46,417 bases of DNA. It comes from an uncultured Clostridia bacterium. Its GTDB lineage: Bacteria; Bacillota; Clostridia; Christensenellales; UBA1242. The notes below the pieces were generated by a model. That model was not told the origin of the DNA and did not search any database. It saw only the letters and a program-made list of their open reading frames with translations. Shown here one piece after another: positions 1 through 8,620 of this stretch. Made by a program: the position numbers and the translations under genes. The stretch lies in contig CALWTF010000012.1 of assembly GCA_944384415.1 (NCBI GenBank), positions 1-46,417 on the forward strand, given 5' to 3'. How positions within the stretch are numbered: the first letter of the stretch is position 1; every line of letters starts with the position of its first letter.

Positions 1-871
<871 letters not shown>

Positions 872-879
872 AATTTAAA

Positions 880-907
880 GATTAAAAGGTAAGCCTTTTA
901 ATCTTTT
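880..907 (+). terminator. Rho-independent terminator after the collagen-like gene
   Basis: A perfect 10-bp stem (GATTAAAAGG, loop TAAG, CCTTTTAATC) is followed by TTTTGTT. It ends only about 5 bases before the ribosome site of the next gene. The glycosyltransferase must therefore be read by leakage through this hairpin or from a promoter inside the collagen gene. Confidence 0.75.
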
Positions 908-922
908 GTTAAAAGGAAAGTT

Positions 923-1996
923 ATGAAATTAAGTGTATGTATGATAGTGAAAAATGAAGAAAAAATTTTAGAACAATGTTTAAATTGTGTAAAAGAGTTT
1001 GCCGATGAGATAATAATTGTGGATACTGGTAGTTCAGATAAAACAGTTGAATTAGCTAAAAAATTTACTGACAAAGTTTACAATTTTAAATGGTGTAATG
1101 ATTTTTCAAAGGCTAGAAATTTTTCATTTGAAAAAGCAAGTTTAGATTATGTTTGTTGGTTAGATGCTGATGATTATATAAATAAAGAAAATTTAGAAAA
1201 AATTAAAAAACTTAAAAACTCAAATAATAATGCTGATGTTTATATGTGCAAGTATGGAATGTGTTTTGATGAACAAAACAATCCTCAATTTATATATTAT
1301 CGTGAAAGAATTTTAAGAAGAAATTTAAACTTTAAATGGCAAGGATTTATTCACGAAGCTATTTGTCCTGTTGGGAAAATTGAGTATACCGACATTTTAA
1401 TTGAACATCACTCGCGCGAGAAATCTAATTCTAAAAGAAATTTACAAATTTATCAATACCATATTAAAAAAGGTGAAATATTAGATGCTAGAGCACAATA
1501 TTATTTTGCTAAAGAATATTTTTATAATAAAATGTATTCTCAGTGTGAAAAAAATTTAAAAAAATATTTAAAGATGCCTAACAAATTTATGCCAAATGTT
1601 ATTGATGCTTATATCACTTTGGCAAGTTGCTTGCTACAAAAAAACAAAACGGAAAAAGCATTAGATTTATTATTAAAAAGTTTAAAAGAAATTGAACCTA
1701 ATGCTCAATTATGTTGTAAAATTGCACAAGTATTTATTCTTTTAAATAAAAAACAAAATGCAATAATTTTTTATAAGTTAGCTTTAAATTGTGATAGAGA
1801 TGAAAAAAGTGGAGATTTTATTTGTAAACAATATACTAAATTAATCCCACTTCTTCAATTAACATACTTATATTTTAAACAAGGTGATTTAAAAAATTCA
1901 TATAAATATCATTTATTATGTTTACAAGAATTTCCTAATGATAAAGCTGTTGTTTTTAATGATAAGTATTTTAAAGATAATGGTTTTAAACAATAA
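923..1996 (+). CDS. SunS/GT2-type glycosyltransferase with C-terminal TPR-like repeats
   Basis: The first ~230 residues are a GT-A family 2 glycosyltransferase. IVKNEE (8-13), VDTGSSD (33-39) and the metal/nucleotide-binding LDADD (80-84) are all present, with a later FKWQGFIHEA segment typical of the WaaE/SunS branch. The rest (~160-357) is helical with TPR-like repeats, an arrangement seen in SunS-like enzymes that glycosylate peptides. No membrane segment is visible, so it should act in the cytoplasm on a nucleotide-sugar donor. It starts 51 bases after the collagen-like gene with a good ribosome site (AAAGGA). The inference is that it sugars the Thr-rich collagen repeats before export, as described for glycosyltransferases encoded beside bclA genes. 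Donor and acceptor cannot be read from sequence, and a cell-wall polymer target is the alternative. Confidence 0.82.
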   Translation: MKLSVCMIVKNEEKILEQCLNCVKEFADEIIIVDTGSSDKTVELAKKFTDKVYNFKWCNDFSKARNFSFEKASLDYVCWLDADDYINKENLEKIKKLKNSNNNADVYMCKYGMCFDEQNNPQFIYYRERILRRNLNFKWQGFIHEAICPVGKIEYTDILIEHHSREKSNSKRNLQIYQYHIKKGEILDARAQYYFAKEYFYNKMYSQCEKNLKKYLKMPNKFMPNVIDAYITLASCLLQKNKTEKALDLLLKSLKEIEPNAQLCCKIAQVFILLNKKQNAIIFYKLALNCDRDEKSGDFICKQYTKLIPLLQLTYLYFKQGDLKNSYKYHLLCLQEFPNDKAVVFNDKYFKDNGFKQ

Positions 1997-2019
1997 CTTA
2001 ATTAAATTTTAATTTAATA

Positions 2020-2048
2020 TTGAAAATTTAATCAATTTATGGTATAAT
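2020..2048 (+). promoter_or_regulatory. Sigma70-type promoter for the 142-aa gene
   Basis: TTGAAA (2020-2025) and TATAAT (2043-2048) are separated by 17 bases. The start codon lies 39 bases downstream of the -10 box. Confidence 0.7.
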
Positions 2049-2087
2049 AATACAGAACACAAAAGATAAAAATAAGGCGGTATTTTT

Positions 2088-2516
2088 ATGGATAAATTAG
2101 TAAAAAATAAATTAGATGTTTTAGATGAAGAAAAAAACAAAGATTTTTATGGGCGTGTTTATGGTAGAGAGTTCCACAAAAAAATTCTAATTCAACAAAT
2201 GTTTAAAGATGAATTGGAAACTATGATTGAAACTGGCGTAATTAAACCACACGAAATTAATACTCAAGTAAAAACTATATTAAACAGGTTAAACAATAAT
2301 AAATTAACATTAGATAATTTAAATTCATCAATTAGTGCAATGGAATGTGATACCGACGAGGGTGATAAAATTGTTGATAGAATAAAATATTTAAAAAATT
2401 TATCTTCTGTTAACGACCGACGGGTTTCGGCTGTTCAACATTCACTTGATAGTTGGGCTGAGTATGGTTCTATTGAAAATAATAGCAGTTCAAACGAAAA
2501 GGTAAATGTAAAATAA
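2088..2516 (+). CDS. Hypothetical 142-aa helical protein
   Basis: I do not recognise this protein. It is hydrophilic and predicted mostly helical, with many Lys, Glu, Asp and Asn residues and no signal peptide or membrane helix. A heptad-like stretch (~40-110) could be a short coiled coil, and the C-terminus is a Ser/Asn-rich disordered tail. The start is well supported: a good promoter (2020-2048) and an AAGGCGG ribosome site (2074-2080) 7 bases before the ATG. A strong hairpin terminator follows, so it is a single-gene transcription unit. Its codon use resembles its neighbours. Confidence 0.7.
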   Translation: MDKLVKNKLDVLDEEKNKDFYGRVYGREFHKKILIQQMFKDELETMIETGVIKPHEINTQVKTILNRLNNNKLTLDNLNSSISAMECDTDEGDKIVDRIKYLKNLSSVNDRRVSAVQHSLDSWAEYGSIENNSSSNEKVNVK

Positions 2517-2546
2517 TTTTAGTTAATTCAATAAATTTTAAATTAA

Positions 2547-2588
2547 TAAAAGGAACTAAAAATTGTAATAGTTCCTTTTATTTTTTAT
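2547..2588. terminator. Bidirectional terminator between convergent genes
   Basis: The stem TAAAAGGAACTA / TAGTTCCTTTTA has a short A/T loop. It is flanked by A-runs and T-runs on both sides, so it can serve the 142-aa gene and the convergent helical-repeat gene. Confidence 0.75.
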
Positions 2589-2612
2589 ATTTGTAAAATG
2601 TTTTTATAAATA

Positions 2613-3557
2613 TTACATACTTTTTTCTTTTTCGTTTGTATTATCTGATTTATTTAATTGATACAATTGTTCAGATATAAAATCTTTAATTATTGATTTT
2701 TTATAAGTTTTTGAATCTTGTAAATAGTTAATTTCACTAAAATTTAAACTTTTAAATAATTTAGGATTTTTGTTTTTTAATAACATTAATGTATCTAAAA
2801 CACTATAACCTTTGGTATAACTATCTATTTTCTCTGATTTTTTCTCAAAATCTGCAATTATATTTATAAAATCAATATGTCTTTGACATTTGTTATCTAG
2901 AACATAATTTACTAAATCTTCTGGATTTGCGTTATTTAAAATTCCGTTCTTATTCTTAATAATAGCTTCTTCAAATTTTTCAATGTTTGCGTTTTTAACA
3001 TTTTCCATAAAACATAAAACCTTATTTAAGTTTGTGCTTTTATGGTTTAAAATAAGTTTTTCAAATTCACTTATTTCAGGAAGTTTTATATCATCAGCAA
3101 ACCAAATAAAATATTCAAAATGTTCATTAAAACCAAAGTTTGTATAGTATTCAATCATTTTATCTTTAAAAGCAATTGTATCAGCGCCTTTAACGGTTTT
3201 TGCAAACTTATATAAAATTTCAGGATTTGAATCTGTTTTTAAAATTGCTTTTTCAAAGGCTTTAACATTAGCACCTTTTACATTTTTTACAAAAGAGTAT
3301 AATTGATAAGGATTCTTTTTCCTTAATGCTTTTTGTTCAAAAGGTTTTAGGTCAATTCCATTGATATTTTGAGCAAATAAAACTAAGTATTTCCAATTTT
3401 TTATTGAAAGCTTTTTGTTTTTTATTTGAGAAGAGTATGTTTTTAAAAAAGCATCTTGAAATTTTTTTGTATTTACATTTGGATGTTTTAAAGCATAATT
3501 ATAAATTAATTCACAATCATTACTTTTTAACACTTTTAATTCTTCTATAAAATCCAT
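2613..3557 (-). CDS. Alpha-helical repeat protein, about seven ~30-residue units
   Basis: The start is the ATG at 3557: AAAGGT stands 8 bases upstream, while the longer frame to 3596 has no ribosome site and runs into the promoter. The 314-aa product is built of about seven degenerate repeats of 28-38 residues. The core reads roughly LYxFAKxVKGAxxxxFExAIxK and is clearest in the units PYQLYSFVKNVKGANVKAFE and PEILYKFAKTVKGADTIAF. Each unit looks like a pair of helices, suggesting a solenoid scaffold that binds protein or nucleic acid. There is no signal peptide or membrane helix, so it is likely cytosolic, and the end is Lys/Glu-rich. It is divergent from a second gene with the same repeat shape. 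I know no family name or function for it. Confidence 0.72.
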   Translation of the reverse strand: MDFIEELKVLKSNDCELIYNYALKHPNVNTKKFQDAFLKTYSSQIKNKKLSIKNWKYLVLFAQNINGIDLKPFEQKALRKKNPYQLYSFVKNVKGANVKAFEKAILKTDSNPEILYKFAKTVKGADTIAFKDKMIEYYTNFGFNEHFEYFIWFADDIKLPEISEFEKLILNHKSTNLNKVLCFMENVKNANIEKFEEAIIKNKNGILNNANPEDLVNYVLDNKCQRHIDFINIIADFEKKSEKIDSYTKGYSVLDTLMLLKNKNPKLFKSLNFSEINYLQDSKTYKKSIIKDFISEQLYQLNKSDNTNEKEKSM

Positions 3558-3577
3558 ATATTTACCTTTTTTGTTAT

Positions 3578-3606
3578 ATGATATCAAACATAACAAATCT
3601 TGTCAA
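3578..3606 (-). promoter_or_regulatory. Promoter of the helical-repeat gene (leftward)
   Basis: On the minus strand TTGACA (3606-3601) is followed after 17 bases by TATCAT (3583-3578). It lies back to back with the rightward promoter at 3646-3674, so the two repeat genes share a ~150-bp control region. Confidence 0.7.
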
Positions 3607-3645
3607 TATAGCGTAACAGTTATTTGTGTTCAATTATTTTACATA

Positions 3646-3674
3646 TTGACAAATTTTGTAATTTCAATTAAAAT
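3646..3674 (+). promoter_or_regulatory. Promoter of the 202-aa repeat gene (rightward)
   Basis: TTGACA (3646-3651), a 17-base spacer and TAAAAT (3669-3674). A TATAAT five bases further on is spaced too far (22) for this -35 box. Confidence 0.6.
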
Positions 3675-3710
3675 ATAATTGTAAAATTATTAATATAATT
3701 TGGGGGAAAT

Positions 3711-4319
3711 GTGGATAATTACGAGTTTTATTTATCAAAAGTTGAAGTAGCATTTAAAACAAGCAATCCTAATGTAATTTGTGAAAATATTGCTGAATAC
3801 TTAAATTTTTGGAACAAAGATAATTTAACTAATTTATTCTACAATAAAAAAGAACATCAATACATTATTGATAAATTTGAAAAGTATATTTTACAAGGGA
3901 ATCTAAAATATATAGTTGATTCAAAAGAAATTATTGAAGAAATAAGCCCTAAAATTTTGGCAACTGCATTAGTAGAACAATGTGACCAAATAAGTGAAGA
4001 ACGATTTTTACAGTTTCAAAAAAGAATTATAAATAATGATGATTATGAAAGTAAAATTATTCTTGCTAAATCATCCAAAGCAGATTTTGATTTAATAGAA
4101 GAAACTATTTTAAAATCAAAAAATACCGAGTATATGTTAGCTTTTGTTAAAACTTTTCCAAACAAAGCCGATATAGAAAGATTTTGTACAAAAATGGAAT
4201 CTCTTGCAAAACATACAATAAATAATCCACAGATGAAACAACAACGAAGAAATGATTTTTTACAAGTAAAAAAATGCTTAGAAGATAAAAGAAGGGAAAC
4301 CCCAACATTTAGAATGTAA
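3711..4319 (+). CDS. 202-aa helical protein related to the divergent repeat protein
   Basis: The start is GTG at 3711, preceded by GGGGGAAA, which is close (about 4 bases) but the only ribosome site present. The product is hydrophilic and helical, with no signal peptide or membrane segment. Its second half carries two units with the same spacing as the divergent gene: a helix ending FDLIEETILKS, then YMLAFVKTFPNKADIERFCTKM, compared with the VKGAxxxxFExAI pattern next door. The two genes therefore probably belong to one family and may act on each other or on the same partner. A bidirectional terminator follows directly. Function unknown. Confidence 0.68.
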   Translation: MDNYEFYLSKVEVAFKTSNPNVICENIAEYLNFWNKDNLTNLFYNKKEHQYIIDKFEKYILQGNLKYIVDSKEIIEEISPKILATALVEQCDQISEERFLQFQKRIINNDDYESKIILAKSSKADFDLIEETILKSKNTEYMLAFVKTFPNKADIERFCTKMESLAKHTINNPQMKQQRRNDFLQVKKCLEDKRRETPTFRM

Positions 4320-4340
4320 ATATATTATTAAATTAAATAA

Positions 4341-4371
4341 AAAAACACCTGCAAAATTACAGGTGTTTTTT
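4341..4371. terminator. Bidirectional terminator between the 202-aa gene and tRNA-Asn
   Basis: The stem AAAAACACCTG / CAGGTGTTTTTT has the loop CAAAATTA. The A-run on the left serves the leftward tRNA gene, and the T-run on the right serves the rightward gene. Confidence 0.8.
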
Positions 4372-4373
4372 GT

Positions 4374-4449
4374 TGGCTCCTCAAGCAGGACTTGAACCTG
4401 CGACCTATCGGTTAACAGCCGAGTGCTCTACCAACTGAGCTATTGAGGA
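4374..4449 (-). tRNA. tRNA-Asn (anticodon GTT)
   Basis: Read on the minus strand, the acceptor stem TCCTCAA pairs with TTGAGGA. The D-arm AGCTCAGTTGGTAGAGC, the anticodon loop CTGTTAA and the T-arm GGTTCAAGTCC are all standard. The 3' CCA is encoded (4376-4374). There are 73 bases without CCA. Confidence 0.97.
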
Positions 4450-4484
4450 ATAGTTGAGTTGTGCTTTTTAAGTAAAGCATAATT

Positions 4485-4513
4485 ATTTTAACAGATTTTT
4501 TTTGTTGTGTCAA
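4485..4513 (-). promoter_or_regulatory. Promoter of tRNA-Asn
   Basis: On the minus strand TTGACA (4513-4508), a 17-base spacer and TAAAAT (4490-4485) stand about 36 bases before the tRNA 5' end. Confidence 0.7.
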
Positions 4514-4584
4514 TAATATTTAAACATTTTATAAAAATATTTTAAAACTAACAATATTATTAACTTTTATTATAAATTTAAACT

Positions 4585-4615
4585 AAAAAAAACATCTTAA
4601 ATTAAGATGTTTTTA
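4585..4615 (-). terminator. Terminator of the HD-protein/lipoprotein operon
   Basis: AAAACATCTTA / TAAGATGTTTT hairpin with a 4-base loop and a U-run in the leftward direction, directly after the lipoprotein stop codon. Confidence 0.75.
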
Positions 4616-4618
4616 TAA

Positions 4619-5782
4619 TTATTCGGTATCAGGATTTATAATAGAAGATAAAAATGTTCTGCTGAAAAATCCAGATGTTAAAGTAGATGCTCCCTCAGCC
4701 ATTGAATAACCATTTGTAGATGAATTTAACATAGTTTCGTTATAACTTGTGGTTAAAGATATTTCAGTTAAAACCCCATCAATATTACAAGCAGTTAATC
4801 TACCATTTCGAAACACATAAGGACATTCAACATCATTTATTTTATATGTTTCAAGGTCACACAAGTTTGATTTATACATTATTTTTCCAGAACCAACATT
4901 TTCATTTATTAAATTATTTGAATTGTAAGTAACTAAATCTAAAATTCCCAATAATGTGTTTGGCATTGGAATTGCTGTTGGACTGATATCATTTGCATAG
5001 TTGGCTTTGCTACCTTGTGCATAAAGTCGTGTTTCACCAAAATCGTATAAATATGTCATCTGAGTGCTAGTTGAAAGATTGTGGTCAAAAACAATTCGTA
5101 ATGAACAAGATGTAACATTTGAACTATCTTTTTCTTTTGCTGTATAGGTATAGTTAATGTAAAAATCTGCTTCGCTGTTAGGATTGTTAACAACAGCTAC
5201 TTCCTTAAAAAGTGAAAGACTTTCAAGTTTTGAATTTGGATAACTATCGCTAGGATAAAGTTGGTCTACATCAAAGGATTGATAACAAGAATAATAAACA
5301 CTTCCTTGATTGTTTATGCTATCAACTAAATTAGTTAAATTTGTGCTTTGAACAGTTTTAGGTTCTTCAAGCATAGCAAAATAAGATTCAAAATAAATAG
5401 TAAGTTTATATGTATCATTATTTTGTTTTTCTGTTGTTAAAATTATTTTGTCACCCAAATGATTATCAATATAGTTTTGTCTTGCCCAAGTGTTAGGTGT
5501 TGTTTCGTCAACTGTTACATTGAAACCTTCCGAATTAACAAGTTTGCTTTTATAATTTTCAATTTCACCATTTGAAAGCCCAGTTAAAACAACTTGGGTT
5601 GAACCATTGTTATTTATAACATAACTTTCAACTGTTCCACGGTTAAGGTTAGGAATTCCAGTTTTATTAAAAGCGGTTGCATAAGTTAAAGTATTTGCAG
5701 GTTCTCCACAAGCAGTAAACAGTAAAAAACAAGGCAAAAACATAAAAGCTAAAACAAAAAATCTTTTAAATTTGTTTAACAT
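4619..5782 (-). CDS. Secreted lipoprotein of unknown function (387 aa)
   Basis: The N-terminus is a type II signal peptide: Lys/Arg residues, a Phe/Leu-rich core and the lipobox LFTAC with the lipidated Cys at 25. The mature protein should be tethered to the outer face of the membrane after processing by Lgt and by the signal peptidase II encoded in this window. The rest is Asn/Ser/Thr-rich with alternating strands, consistent with an extracytoplasmic beta-rich domain. I see no catalytic motif. The ribosome site AGGAG is 6 bases before the ATG. The gene lies 11 bases after the HD-domain gene and is probably cotranscribed with it. A terminator follows. Confidence 0.78.
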   Translation of the reverse strand: MLNKFKRFFVLAFMFLPCFLLFTACGEPANTLTYATAFNKTGIPNLNRGTVESYVINNNGSTQVVLTGLSNGEIENYKSKLVNSEGFNVTVDETTPNTWARQNYIDNHLGDKIILTTEKQNNDTYKLTIYFESYFAMLEEPKTVQSTNLTNLVDSINNQGSVYYSCYQSFDVDQLYPSDSYPNSKLESLSLFKEVAVVNNPNSEADFYINYTYTAKEKDSSNVTSCSLRIVFDHNLSTSTQMTYLYDFGETRLYAQGSKANYANDISPTAIPMPNTLLGILDLVTYNSNNLINENVGSGKIMYKSNLCDLETYKINDVECPYVFRNGRLTACNIDGVLTEISLTTSYNETMLNSSTNGYSMAEGASTLTSGFFSRTFLSSIINPDTE

Positions 5783-5793
5783 AACAACTCCTT

Positions 5794-6543
5794 TTATTTA
5801 GCGGTTATTTGCAAGGCTAATTCTCGTTTTAATCGCCAACACTCTTCATATAAAATTTTTTTATCACGAATATTAAGCATTGGAGCATAAGTATCATAAA
5901 TTGAGTTTAAATATTTTCTTGCAAGCAAATCTTTTTTTAACAAAGGTAATTCTATGGTATAAGCACGAGATAAAAACTGCAACACACGGTCAAGTTTAGT
6001 TTTTATTAAAGTTCCGTGAAGATTTTCTCGTTTTTGAAATTTAGTTAAAACATCGGCACTAACACCATTTTGTTTTGTCCAAAGTTTTTCTAAACCTGAT
6101 GCAGTGTTTTGAAGGTTAGCATAATTATCTGCATTTCTTAGCACTTGTAAATATTTTTTCACTTCAGTGTTTTTACCTGGGTAAGGAAAGGAATGATATA
6201 AAACAACTTCAAGTAAAACTTCTTGTTGAGATTTTGTTAATTCAAATTTATCAATCCATTTTTCTTTTAACAATTTAGCGCCAATTCTTGCGTGGTGTTT
6301 TGTTTTACTGTCAGAAAAACTTGCGAACTTGTTCCATTGTTCCATACGACCAATATCGTGTAATAAACCACAAAGATAAGCAAATGAGCGTTCTTGCTGA
6401 TTAAAATATTGAGATGAAGCAATTGAAAAACAATTATCGGCAACTAAAATGCTGTGTAACATTTTTCTAAATATATTGCTATCAGATAAATCGTAATTTT
6501 TTATTATCTGGTAGAAAATAGTATTGTAATCTTGTATATTCAT
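5794..6543 (-). CDS. HD-domain metal-dependent phosphohydrolase family protein
   Basis: The metal-ligand pattern of HD-superfamily hydrolases is complete: H30, the HD pair H62-D63 (in GLLHDIGRMEQW), H83/H84 (KHHARIGA), H117 and D139 (RNADNY). Known members cleave phosphoesters in nucleotides or cyclic dinucleotides. The sequence gives no substrate. The 249-aa protein has no signal peptide or membrane helix, so it is cytosolic. It is first in a two-gene operon with the lipoprotein downstream, under its own promoter (6583-6612). The ribosome site is a weak AGGGA before the ATG. Confidence 0.85.
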   Translation of the reverse strand: MNIQDYNTIFYQIIKNYDLSDSNIFRKMLHSILVADNCFSIASSQYFNQQERSFAYLCGLLHDIGRMEQWNKFASFSDSKTKHHARIGAKLLKEKWIDKFELTKSQQEVLLEVVLYHSFPYPGKNTEVKKYLQVLRNADNYANLQNTASGLEKLWTKQNGVSADVLTKFQKRENLHGTLIKTKLDRVLQFLSRAYTIELPLLKKDLLARKYLNSIYDTYAPMLNIRDKKILYEECWRLKRELALQITAK

Positions 6544-6582
6544 AATTTATCCCTAATTTATCCTTCCAATTTTTATAAAAGA

Positions 6583-6612
6583 ATTTTATCAAAGTAAAGC
6601 AGATTTTGTCAA
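6583..6612 (-). promoter_or_regulatory. Promoter of the HD-protein/lipoprotein operon
   Basis: On the minus strand TTGACA (6612-6607), an 18-base spacer and TAAAAT (6588-6583). Confidence 0.65.
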
Positions 6613-6639
6613 ATGCTTATAAAGAAAAGTAAGTAAAAT

Positions 6640-6671
6640 AAAAAAGCAAGTTAATTTTTAAGTTAACTTGC
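6640..6671 (-). terminator. clpX terminator that contains the clpX stop codon
   Basis: The minus-strand stem GCAAGTTAA / TTAACTTGC is followed by a T-run. The TAA stop of clpX is the last three bases of the rising arm, so the ribosome reaches into the hairpin. Termination may therefore depend on the timing of translation. Confidence 0.8.
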
Positions 6672-7901
6672 CACAGTGTTAAATTTGCTGATTTTATCTT
6701 GTACGGAATATGAAGGTTTTAAGTTTTTCGAGTTCAATACAATCGTTTTTCCCGAAGTGTTGTTTGGTAATTCATACATAATATCTAACATTGCTTCTTC
6801 TAAAACTGTTCTTAATCCTCGAGCTCCAACATTAAGTGCTAACGCTCGTTTTGCAATTTCTTTTAATGCATCATCTTCAAATTTAAGGTCTATTCCGTCC
6901 ATTTTAAAAATAGTTTGGAATTGTGAAACAAGTGAATTTTTTGGTGTTTTTAAAATTTGTACAAGCGCATCTTCATCTAGCGCATCTAAACTTACAACAA
7001 CAGGTAAGCGACCAACAAATTCAGGTATTAATCCAAATTCGATAAGGTCTGCTGGACAAACTTGTTTTGCAAATTTATATGTTTGATTTTCTGGTTTTTC
7101 TTCGTGTTCAAAACCTAGCGAATGATAAGTTTGTCTTTCTTGAATAATGCTGTTTAATTTTACAAAAGCACCGCCACAAATAAATAATATATTGTTAGTG
7201 TTCATTTCTATAACTTCTTGATGTGGGTGTTTTCTTCCTTGTGAAATAGGTACAGTTGCAACTGAACCTTCAAGCATTTTTAAAAGTGCTTGTTGAACAC
7301 CTTCACCGCTTACATCTCGTGAAAGATTTCTTCCTTCTGCTTTTTTTGCAATTTTATCAATTTCATCTATATAAACAATACCCATTTCGGCTTTTTTAAT
7401 ATCATAGTTAGCATTAACCAACAATTTTTGTAAAACAGTTTCAACATCATCTCCAACATAACCAGCTTCAGTTAATGTTGTTGCATCAATATTAGCAAAA
7501 GGAACTTTTAAAATTCTTGCAAGTGTGCGGGCAATTAAAGTTTTACCAACACCTGTAGGTCCTAAAATTAAAACATTGCTTTTATCTAATTCAACTTTGT
7601 TTTCATCGCTAGGTGTAAAGTTGTGATTTAATCGTTTATAATGATTGTAAACAGCCACAGCCATTGCTCGTTTTGCGTTATCTTGACCTATAATAAATTT
7701 ATCTAATTCTGTCTTTAATTGTTTTGGTGTTGGTAATACAAATTTATTAGGAATTATAGGTTGTTCTTGCTCTTTAACAATTTCTTTGCAAATATCAATA
7801 CAATTATCACAAATAAACGAAACACCATCTGGGCTAGCAACCAATCTTTTAACTTCGTTTTGGCTTTTCCCACAAAATGAACATACGGTTTCCAATTTCA
7901 T
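6663..7901 (-). CDS. clpX: ClpX, ATPase subunit of the ClpXP protease
   Basis: This AAA+ unfoldase recognises substrates and feeds them into ClpP, which is encoded just upstream. It is full length (412 aa). The N-terminal zinc-binding domain has C7, C10, C31 and C34. Walker A GPTGVGKT is at 114-121, the pore loop GYVG at 147-150 and Walker B IVYIDE at 175-180. The RKH loop appears as GRKHPH, the ClpP-docking loop as LGF, and sensor 2 as GARGLR. The ribosome site AGGAG lies 7 bases before the ATG. Order and spacing (49 bases after clpP) suggest cotranscription with clpP, although a TTGAAA-17-TAAATT element in the gap might add a promoter. All key residues are present. Confidence 0.98.
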   Translation of the reverse strand: MKLETVCSFCGKSQNEVKRLVASPDGVSFICDNCIDICKEIVKEQEQPIIPNKFVLPTPKQLKTELDKFIIGQDNAKRAMAVAVYNHYKRLNHNFTPSDENKVELDKSNVLILGPTGVGKTLIARTLARILKVPFANIDATTLTEAGYVGDDVETVLQKLLVNANYDIKKAEMGIVYIDEIDKIAKKAEGRNLSRDVSGEGVQQALLKMLEGSVATVPISQGRKHPHQEVIEMNTNNILFICGGAFVKLNSIIQERQTYHSLGFEHEEKPENQTYKFAKQVCPADLIEFGLIPEFVGRLPVVVSLDALDEDALVQILKTPKNSLVSQFQTIFKMDGIDLKFEDDALKEIAKRALALNVGARGLRTVLEEAMLDIMYELPNNTSGKTIVLNSKNLKPSYSVQDKISKFNTVAS

Positions 7902-7950
7902 AAATGCTCCTAAAATTTAATCAAATATATTTTTTGTTTCAATAAAAATT

Positions 7951-8550
7951 TTATTCCTTTTTTATGTGCAAAGTTTGATTAGTTAAAACCGTGTCAACAA
8001 TTCCATAATCTTTTGCTTCACTTGCATTCATATAATTATCACGCTCAATATCTTGCAAAATCTTTTTTTCTGATTTTCCACAATATTCGCCTAAAAGTTT
8101 TGCGTAAGTATTTCTATCTTTTATACCTTCTTTGTAATAAATTTCAATTTCAGTAATTTGCCCTTTAACACCACCCCAAGGTTGATGTATCATAACTTTG
8201 CTGTTAGGTAAAATGTGTCGTTTTCCTTTTTCTCCACCTGCTAGTATAAGTGAAGCAGCGCTTGCGCACAAACCAATGCAAATTGTAGATACAGGGCATT
8301 TTATGTGGTTCATTGTGTCAATAATGGCAAGACCTGCTTGAAAAACACCACCAGGAGAGTTAATGTAAAGGTGAATATCTTTTTTACTATCTTTGCTTTC
8401 TAAATATAGCATTTGTGCAATAATGGTATTTGCCGAATTGTCATCAATTTCGCCAGTAATAAAAATTATTCTATCATCAAGCAATCTTGAATAAATATCA
8501 AATGCTCTTTCTCCATTTGGTGTTTTATCTATAACTGTTGGAATTAACAT
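7951..8550 (-). CDS. clpP: ClpP, proteolytic subunit of the Clp protease
   Basis: This serine protease forms the 14-subunit chamber used by ClpX. The start is the ATG at 8550, with AAAGGAGA just upstream. A longer frame to 8586 runs through a terminator hairpin and has no ribosome site. With this start the 199-aa protein has the catalytic triad S97 (in CASAAS), H122 (MIHQP) and D171 (ERDNYM). The sequence around the serine is CASAAS rather than the usual AASMGA, a minor substitution that keeps the nucleophile. It lies between tig and clpX, the common tig-clpP-clpX order. Confidence 0.98.
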   Translation of the reverse strand: MLIPTVIDKTPNGERAFDIYSRLLDDRIIFITGEIDDNSANTIIAQMLYLESKDSKKDIHLYINSPGGVFQAGLAIIDTMNHIKCPVSTICIGLCASAASLILAGGEKGKRHILPNSKVMIHQPWGGVKGQITEIEIYYKEGIKDRNTYAKLLGEYCGKSEKKILQDIERDNYMNASEAKDYGIVDTVLTNQTLHIKKE

Positions 8551-8570
8551 AATATCTCCTTTTACAAATA

Positions 8571-8604
8571 AAAAAAGTTGAGCCAAATTTTGGTCAACTT
8601 TTCT
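8571..8604 (-). terminator. Hairpin between tig and clpP
   Basis: The minus-strand stem AAAAGTTGA / TCAACTTTT, extended by CCAAA / TTTGG, is followed by a U-run. It ends only about 8 bases before the clpP ribosome site. There is no room for a promoter between them, so clpP is either fed by read-through or has its promoter inside tig. Confidence 0.75.
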
Positions 8605-8620
8605 TCTGTGTTTTAGTTAA

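Noticed and set aside
7102..7962. Open frames antisense to clpX and tig
   Set aside because: They are composition shadows with no ribosome sites over highly conserved genes.
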